From CAYVCG01 sp964449985 (GTDB taxonomy: Bacteria > Bacillota > Clostridia > Lachnospirales > WRAX01): DNA of 12,407 nucleotides. The notes under the pieces were generated by a model. The model did not search any database. It worked only from the letters and a program-made list of their open reading frames with translations, and was not told the origin of the DNA. The DNA lies in NCBI GenBank assembly GCA_964449985.1, contig CAYVCG010000061.1, forward strand, positions 1 through 12,407, written 5' to 3'. Each line of letters starts with the position of its first letter. Positions within the stretch are counted from its first letter, which is position 1. This document shows, piece by piece, positions 8,548 to 12,407 of this stretch. Both the position numbers and the translations under genes were made by a program.

Positions 8548-8581
8548 TTTGTATAAACCTCCAGTATTTTTTAATATTTTA

Positions 8582-8603
8582 TCGCATTACTATGCTAACG
8601 CAA
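8582..8603 (-). other. 5' leader hairpin of the ABC transporter mRNA
   Basis: In the minus-strand transcript UUGCGUUA and UAAUGCGA pair over eight positions around a six-base loop. Two of the pairs are G-U wobbles that exist only in the minus-strand RNA; as plus-strand sequence they would be mismatches, so an RNA role is likelier than a DNA operator. It begins a few bases after the expected transcript start (about 8611), where a stem can protect the 5' end. It has no U-tract, so it is not a terminator. Confidence 0.45.
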
Positions 8604-8617
8604 TATTGATGTATAAA

Positions 8618-8646
8618 ATTATATAATAATTATTAAAATTTTTCAA
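8618..8646 (-). promoter_or_regulatory. Strong vegetative promoter of the amino acid ABC operon
   Basis: TTGAAA (plus positions 8641-8646) and a perfect TATAAT (8618-8623) are separated by exactly 17 bases, all AT, on the minus strand. Expected start near 8611, leaving a leader of about 64 bases, too short for a T-box or a usual riboswitch. The -35 box lies only 24 bases past the stop of the upstream propeller gene, and no terminator separates them, so some read-through is possible. Confidence 0.8.
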
Positions 8647-8669
8647 CCATTGTTTTGTTTATCTGTTTT

Positions 8670-10241
8670 TTATCTGTTTTCTTTATCTATCTCAATATCG
8701 TTTGTGGGTTCGGTTATATCAGCTTGTTTCTGCTCTTGTTCCGGTTCTGTTATTTTAAATTCAGCTGCGGAGTATATAGGCTGTTGAGGAAATATTTCTT
8801 TTATAGGGACAGATTGCCTTTGTAGTATAAGAACTTCATTTTCCTGTTTAAGCCGATCCATTTGCTTTCTTAATTTAGATATTTCCATTTCAAGTTTTTC
8901 TCTGCCATCTCGATAGCTTGCTTCGGAGGCTGCCATTTCCTCATTTCTTGTTTTTAAAATGTTCATGTAGTTTTGCAATTGTGTATCTTTCTCCGATAAA
9001 TGATTTTTTGCTATGCGCAGTGAGTTTTTAAGCCTCATTATCATTTCCGGATAATCATGTTCAGTTTCTTTTTGGGGTATCTGCTGCATTTTAGAAAGTT
9101 CATTGTAGTCAGGCGGGGGCATAAACGGGTCAAATCCAGATTGCATGGCCGATTGTGTACTTTTATATTCATTTGAAGAATCTGGTGAGGGTGGTTTGTC
9201 TTGTGTTTGCACATTATTTTTTGGTGGTTCATAGATTTGAACTATATCATTTATCTCAGATATTATTTGAACTGAGAACGGATTCTGTTTATCTACATAA
9301 ACTTCACGGCAAAAATATCCCGATTCATCCATTTGGGTTTCAGAAATATAGTATGCCTTTATAGGGTTTTGGCAAATCTTTTCTTTATAACGCACTGGTC
9401 TTGAAAACGTTTCTCCGTTATCATCAGAATAGCATGAATAAAGGCTTGTTGACGAAGCAAAGTAAATATACAGCCGCGATTTAGAAATCATTAAAAGACA
9501 GTTTTCAATTCTCTGGCTTTCCCATATCGGTATGGGGCCAGAAAAACCTTCCGAATCACGCTTCTTATAAATAAGCTGGCTAGAGAATAAGCTTTTAACG
9601 ACATAAGCTGTATGGATTGTATTGTTAGTAGTTAAAAAAGATGTATCAGCAATTTGATAGCCAGTGGAATGAATAACATTAAAGCTTCCGTTTTGAGCAT
9701 CCGTTATTTCTCTATATCCCAGATTTGTTTCCGATGGTTTGGTTTGATAGAAAACGATTGCATGATCATCAGATAGCAGCTGGGTTGTAAAAATATTATT
9801 ACTAAACGGTGATATCCTATCTAATCTGGATGGAGCGCTCCATTCCCCGTTTTTTGCAAGGCTTTGGGTCATGATAAAATGGGACTTGTCCTCCGGAGAA
9901 GGCATATTGTATATTAGTTTTAAGCCTGATGGAGTAAATAATGGGCTGAAAATAACATTGTGTATTACCGGAGACTGATTTCTAAGCACAATGTGCGTAT
10001 TCCATGAATCGCCTGAGCCAACACATGAATTAATATTGCCTGATTTGTCTGAGCAAAAGATATAAAAAGTTCCGTTTTTTGATAAAGTAAGCGTGTAGTT
10101 TTGCAATGCATCTGGAAAAATGTTTATTGATTTCCCCCATTTGTTTTGTTCATACGTCCGCATATTTATTCCGGATTCGTTAGTGTGATAGAAACAATGC
10201 AGCTTATTGTCTTTTGTCTTAACGATATAAATGTTTTGCAT
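8670..10241 (-). CDS. Predicted cytoplasmic seven-bladed beta-propeller with C-terminal coiled coil, function unknown
   Basis: A 523-residue protein I cannot assign to a named gene. No signal peptide or membrane segment, so it is probably cytoplasmic. Residues 1-335 hold seven repeats of about 40-50 residues (near 1-44, 48-90, 95-145, 150-192, 199-242, 247-290, 295-335). Each has a hydrophobic/aromatic strand such as LHCFYH, FYIFCS, LKLIYN, AIVFYQ, IHTAYV or LYIYFA, then a second strand and often an aromatic turn. The sixth contains a canonical Asp-box, S-x-D-x-G-x-T-F at 272-279, as in sialidase-type propellers, but I see no sialidase catalytic set. A Pro/Ser/Gln-rich linker (about 338-395) leads to a charged heptad region (about 398-472), likely a coiled coil, and an acidic tail. 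GAGG (10250-10253) lies eight bases before the ATG. A scaffold or sensor role is possible but unproven. Confidence 0.75.
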   Translation of the reverse strand: MQNIYIVKTKDNKLHCFYHTNESGINMRTYEQNKWGKSINIFPDALQNYTLTLSKNGTFYIFCSDKSGNINSCVGSGDSWNTHIVLRNQSPVIHNVIFSPLFTPSGLKLIYNMPSPEDKSHFIMTQSLAKNGEWSAPSRLDRISPFSNNIFTTQLLSDDHAIVFYQTKPSETNLGYREITDAQNGSFNVIHSTGYQIADTSFLTTNNTIHTAYVVKSLFSSQLIYKKRDSEGFSGPIPIWESQRIENCLLMISKSRLYIYFASSTSLYSCYSDDNGETFSRPVRYKEKICQNPIKAYYISETQMDESGYFCREVYVDKQNPFSVQIISEINDIVQIYEPPKNNVQTQDKPPSPDSSNEYKSTQSAMQSGFDPFMPPPDYNELSKMQQIPQKETEHDYPEMIMRLKNSLRIAKNHLSEKDTQLQNYMNILKTRNEEMAASEASYRDGREKLEMEISKLRKQMDRLKQENEVLILQRQSVPIKEIFPQQPIYSAAEFKITEPEQEQKQADITEPTNDIEIDKENR

Positions 10242-10264
10242 TTAATTCACCTCTAAATAGATAA

Positions 10265-10287
10265 AATAGTTTATTAATAAATCTATT
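10265..10287 (-). repeat. Near-perfect inverted repeat just upstream of the propeller gene
   Basis: TTTATTAATAAA (10270-10281) is a perfect palindrome extended by AATAG on the left and CTATT on the right, with one extra base. It lies about ten bases upstream of the ribosome site of the propeller gene (10248-10254). It could be a repressor operator or an RNA hairpin near the ribosome site, but AT-rich palindromes also arise by chance. Confidence 0.35.
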
Positions 10288-10403
10288 AAATATTTGCTGC
10301 GAAAATTACTTCTACTTATGATTAGCGTTTAAATTTCGATGAGGAAAAGTAAGTTCAAAAGAATATCCATCTCTTAAAATATAAGTTTAAATACGCGAGA
10401 ACT

Positions 10404-10444
10404 AAAAAGCCCGTCAGAATTTTCCCATCTGACGGGATTTTTTT
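10404..10444. terminator. Intrinsic terminator after the amt-P-II gene, T-runs on both sides
   Basis: A perfect nine-base-pair stem (CCCGTCAGA at 10410-10418 with TCTGACGGG at 10428-10436) and a nine-base loop. In the minus direction it is followed by CTTTTTAG, about 35-60 bases beyond the amt stop, so it ends that transcript and separates it from the propeller gene. It also has T7 on its plus-strand side, so it could act both ways. Confidence 0.85.
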
Positions 10445-10470
10445 CGCCTTCTATGGTTTGTTGAAATTTA

Positions 10471-12147
10471 TTACTCATCTTGAAGCGCTTCGTAGCCCTC
10501 TTCGCCTGTACGCACTTTAATTACATTGTCTACATCATAGATAAACATCTTGCCGTCGCCTACGTTCCCTGTGTACAGAGCTTTTTTGACGGTATCAATT
10601 AGCAGAGCAAGCGGGATCTTGCAGATAACAATTTCGATTTTTACCTTGGGTAACAAAGTTGTTTCAACAGGAACACCACGATAATACTCCTGCCCGCCTT
10701 TTTGCATACCGCATCCTAAAACCTGCGTAACCGTCATACCCGTAATACCTATTTGGTCAAGGGCCAATTTTAATATTTCAAATTTGCTTTGTTTGGTTAT
10801 GATAACCATTTTTGTTATCTTAGCCCCAGGTCTTGATGTTCCAACTACAGGAACAGCTTGATCAATTGGCACGGCCAGGAGAGCTTGATCTGGGGTTTCA
10901 TTTTGCGGTTTAAAGTCTGTTCCCATAGGAGCGGGCATAAAATCAGCATAGCTGCTTGCGAGACCATGTTCTTTTATGTCAAGGCCGGCGAGTTCTTCTG
11001 AGCGCGAAACACGCAAACCAACGGTTTTTTTGATAACGATAAAAACGATGGTCATTGTTACGGCTACCCACGCTATAACAGCTAGCACACCTAAGCTTTG
11101 AACAGCAAGAAATTTAAAACCTCCTCCATAAAGCAAGCCGCCATCAAGCGCAAATACTCCTGCTAAAATTGTTCCGGCCGCTCCGCACATACCATGAACC
11201 CCAATTGCACCAACAGGATCATCTATTTTTAAGACTTTTTCTACGAGTTCAATTCCAAATACCACTACAAAGGCAGCAATCAGACCGATGCAAAATGAAC
11301 CAACCGGAGAAACAATATCGCACCCAGCCGTAATAGCTACCAGACCTGCAAGTGCGCCGTTGAGAGTCATGGAAACATCAGGCTTCTTGTATCGAAGCCA
11401 TGTAATAATCATGACAACCGTAGCGGCTGTTGCAGCGGATATGTTTGTTGTCACAAAGATGTTTGATGCCGATAAGATGGCATCTCCTGCCATTGATAAA
11501 GTAGAGCCCCCATTAAAACCAAACCAGCAGAACCAAAGAATAAATACACCCAAAGCACCCAGGGTGAGACTGTGGCCGGGGATAGCTCGAATCTCCCCAT
11601 TTTTTCCATATTTTCCGATACGCGGCCCCAATATTTTTGCACCGACAAGGGCTGCTACGCCGCCTACCATATGTACTGCTGTGGAACCGGCAAAATCGTG
11701 AAAGCCAAGCTGAGAAAGCCACCCCCCACCCCATATCCAATGGCCAGAAATGGGATATATGACAGCACTGATTATTAAACTGTAAATAAGATAAGATGAA
11801 AATTTAGTTCTCTCAGCCATAGCACCAGAGACGATAGTTGCGGCTGTAGCACAAAACACCGTCTGAAAAATAATAAAAGCACTGCTGGGTATAGTGCTTC
11901 CGTAATCCCCACGCACAAAAAAATCAAGTCCTCCAACAAACGGGCCGTCTCCTGCAAACATAAGCCCAAAGCCCAGGATCCAAAAGACCAGTGTTCCTAT
12001 AGAAAAATCCATTAGGTTTTTCATAATAATGTTTCCAGCATTTTTCGCGCGAGTGAATCCTGTCTCTACCATGGCAAAGCCTGCCTGCATAAAGAAAACC
12101 AGTGCGGTGCCAAGTAAGACCCAAATCGTGTCAACAGCTACATACAT
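10471..12147 (-). CDS. amt: Ammonium transporter fused to a C-terminal P-II signalling domain (Amt-GlnK fusion)
   Basis: A 558-residue membrane protein joining an Amt/Rh channel to a P-II regulator. Residues 1-385 are a full-length Amt of about 11 helices. They include the family signature around 151-176, with D151 near the ammonium site, and the pore twin histidines H159 and H318; F94 and F98 lie in the Phe-gate region. A conserved cytoplasmic tail (382-404) and a linker (about 405-443) lead to a complete P-II domain (445-558). This has the T-loop with Q482-K-G, R490 (the Arg that plugs the pore in GlnK-AmtB) and K501, the B-loop TGNVGDGK (526-533), and the C-loop with K544 and R546. The usual uridylylated Tyr is Val494. 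GGAGG (12156-12160) is eight bases before the ATG. P-II normally reports ATP/ADP and 2-oxoglutarate; here it should gate the channel it is tied to (inference). Confidence 0.95.
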   Translation of the reverse strand: MYVAVDTIWVLLGTALVFFMQAGFAMVETGFTRAKNAGNIIMKNLMDFSIGTLVFWILGFGLMFAGDGPFVGGLDFFVRGDYGSTIPSSAFIIFQTVFCATAATIVSGAMAERTKFSSYLIYSLIISAVIYPISGHWIWGGGWLSQLGFHDFAGSTAVHMVGGVAALVGAKILGPRIGKYGKNGEIRAIPGHSLTLGALGVFILWFCWFGFNGGSTLSMAGDAILSASNIFVTTNISAATAATVVMIITWLRYKKPDVSMTLNGALAGLVAITAGCDIVSPVGSFCIGLIAAFVVVFGIELVEKVLKIDDPVGAIGVHGMCGAAGTILAGVFALDGGLLYGGGFKFLAVQSLGVLAVIAWVAVTMTIVFIVIKKTVGLRVSRSEELAGLDIKEHGLASSYADFMPAPMGTDFKPQNETPDQALLAVPIDQAVPVVGTSRPGAKITKMVIITKQSKFEILKLALDQIGITGMTVTQVLGCGMQKGGQEYYRGVPVETTLLPKVKIEIVICKIPLALLIDTVKKALYTGNVGDGKMFIYDVDNVIKVRTGEEGYEALQDE

Positions 12148-12164
12148 AATAATTACCTCCCATC

Positions 12165-12215
12165 AAAAATAGCGTGTATTGATCAGACCCCATTTTGGTC
12201 TGACAAAACACACGC
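12165..12215 (-). terminator. Transcription attenuator immediately before the amt ribosome site
   Basis: On the minus strand a long hairpin (12172-12215) pairs GCGTGT with ACACGC, TTG with CAA and TCAGACC with GGTCTGA around a seven-base loop. TATTTTTG (12171-12164) follows. The amt ribosome site (12155-12161) begins only a few bases later, so this terminator lies inside the amt leader and would stop transcripts before the gene. Its 5' arm is shared with the small hairpin at 12207-12224, so the two are mutually exclusive. Confidence 0.7.
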
Positions 12216-12267
12216 CATTGTGTTAGTTTACGATGTAAAACATACTTCGTATAGGTCAACAGTGACC
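12207..12267 (-). promoter_or_regulatory. Candidate ANTAR-type antitermination element (two A1/G4 hexaloop hairpins)
   Basis: In the minus-strand RNA, hairpin P1 (12254-12267) is GGTC-ACTGTT-GACC and hairpin P2 (12207-12224) is AACACA-ATGGCG-TGTGTT. Both loops have six bases with A first and G fourth, the feature known to be recognised by ANTAR-domain proteins such as NasR and EutV. The 3' arm of P2 is part of the terminator's 5' arm, so P2 formation would prevent termination. The 29-base linker between the hairpins seems long compared with the described examples I remember, and P1's stem is only four pairs in this form (five with a tetraloop). No ANTAR protein gene lies in the window. Confidence 0.6.
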
Positions 12268-12296
12268 AATGTTTCTTCAAAATAAGTTCTGCTCAT
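12228..12296 (-). CDS. Possible leader small ORF 2 (22 codons)
   Basis: ATG at 12296 overlaps the stop of the preceding small ORF as ATGA, the usual arrangement for coupled translation. It has no ribosome site of its own. It encodes MSRTYFEETL and ends in VCFTS, then TAA at 12228-12230. It runs through hairpin P1 and stops three bases before hairpin P2, so ribosomes here would affect the folding of the amt leader. I do not recognise the peptide. It may be chance. Confidence 0.3.
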   Translation of the reverse strand: MSRTYFEETLVTVDLYEVCFTS

Positions 12297-12331
12297 CGGC
12301 AATCAGCCCTAAGTTCGCTAATTGCCCACAT
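12293..12331 (-). CDS. Possible leader small ORF 1 (12 codons)
   Basis: ATG at 12331 follows a strong AAAGGAGGA ribosome site (12341-12349, ten bases between GGAGG and ATG). It encodes MWAISELRADCR and stops with TGA at 12293-12295, overlapping the start of small ORF 2. It covers the hairpin at 12298-12326. The good ribosome site is the main support; no homology is recognised. Confidence 0.35.
   Translation of the reverse strand: MWAISELRADCR
12298..12326 (-). other. Leader hairpin upstream of the antitermination region
   Basis: GGCAATTAGC pairs with GCTGATTGCC over ten positions around a nine-base loop. The one imperfect pair is a U-G wobble only in the minus-strand RNA, which suggests a structure in the amt leader transcript. 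It overlaps small ORF 1. Confidence 0.45.
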
Positions 12332-12356
12332 TAGAGAATATCCTCCTTTCTGAAGT

Positions 12357-12384
12357 CAGGACCACCGGTCTAACCGGTGGCCTG
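12357..12384 (-). mobile_element. IS200/IS605-like terminal hairpin at the window edge
   Basis: On the minus strand CAGG-CCACCGGT pairs with ACCGGTGG-T-CCTG around a TAG loop. This is a 12-base-pair stem with one extrahelical T on the 3' arm. Subterminal hairpins with a bulged T on the 3' side are what TnpA of the IS200/IS605 family recognises (IS608). In this orientation it would be a right end, with the element body beyond the window. No transposase gene is visible and there is no U-tract, so it is not a terminator. A fixed RNA structure of the amt leader is the alternative. Confidence 0.35.
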
Positions 12385-12389
12385 CTCTA

Positions 12390-12402
12390 GCCCTGTAAGG
12401 GC
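12390..12402. other. Small GC hairpin next to the edge
   Basis: GCCCT pairs with AGGGC around a three-base loop (GTA on the plus strand). It stands five bases from the larger bulged hairpin and probably belongs to the same element or leader. The window ends five bases further on. Confidence 0.4.
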
Positions 12403-12407
12403 GGTTA

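Noticed and set aside
8548..8617. T-box or amino acid riboswitch before the ABC operon
   Set aside because: The leader from the predicted start is about 64 bases, with no terminator and no T-box sequence.
11288..11701. 137-codon open frame antisense to amt
   Set aside because: It lies wholly inside the ammonium transporter gene, has no recognisable domain and is a shadow of the coding frame.
12239..12256. loxP-like sequence with ATACGAAGTAT
   Set aside because: Only a short core resembles loxP; no second arm, spacer or recombinase gene is present, so it is a chance small hairpin.

Overview
The window looks like chromosomal DNA of a low-GC Clostridia (Firmicutes) bacterium. It is AT-rich, has strong AGGAGG-type ribosome sites and vegetative promoters of the TTGAAA-17-TATAAT kind. 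The proteins are also of the clostridial kind: a large secreted glycosidase with many accessory domains, a polar amino acid ABC transporter and an ammonium transporter. No tRNA, rRNA or CRISPR array was seen.

Layout. Positions 1-197 hold the 3' end of a UDP-glucose 4-epimerase (galE). After an AT-rich 336-base leader with a good promoter (233-262) comes a 1595-residue secreted alpha-L-rhamnosidase-like (GH78) enzyme at 534-5321. Its C-terminal part is a duplicated pair of F5/8C and Ig-like modules. A hairpin at 5334-5362 can terminate transcription from both sides. Every gene after that is on the minus strand. Read in the direction of transcription from the right edge, they are: an ammonium transporter fused to a P-II signalling protein (12147-10471); a protein of unknown function with a predicted cytoplasmic seven-bladed beta-propeller, a Pro-rich linker and a coiled coil (10241-8670); a three-gene polar amino acid ABC transporter (binding lipoprotein, permease, ATPase; 8547-6355) with its own promoter and terminator; and a polytopic membrane protein of unknown function (6150-5389).

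The most interesting part is the right end. The amt-P-II fusion is preceded by a structured leader (12148-12331) ending in a terminator hairpin just before the ribosome site. Upstream are two small hairpins whose six-base loops both have A at position 1 and G at position 4. The second overlaps the 5' arm of the terminator. This is the architecture of RNA targets of ANTAR-domain antiterminators, which control nitrogen genes in several bacteria. The leader also holds two tiny overlapping reading frames. At the extreme edge is a long hairpin with one extrahelical T, resembling the end of an IS200/IS605 element.

Working model (inference): the ammonium transporter is controlled twice, at transcript level by antitermination and at protein level by its tethered P-II domain. 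The amino acid importer next door would extend nitrogen acquisition. The propeller protein between them has no assigned role. The rhamnosidase and galE belong to a separate carbohydrate theme.
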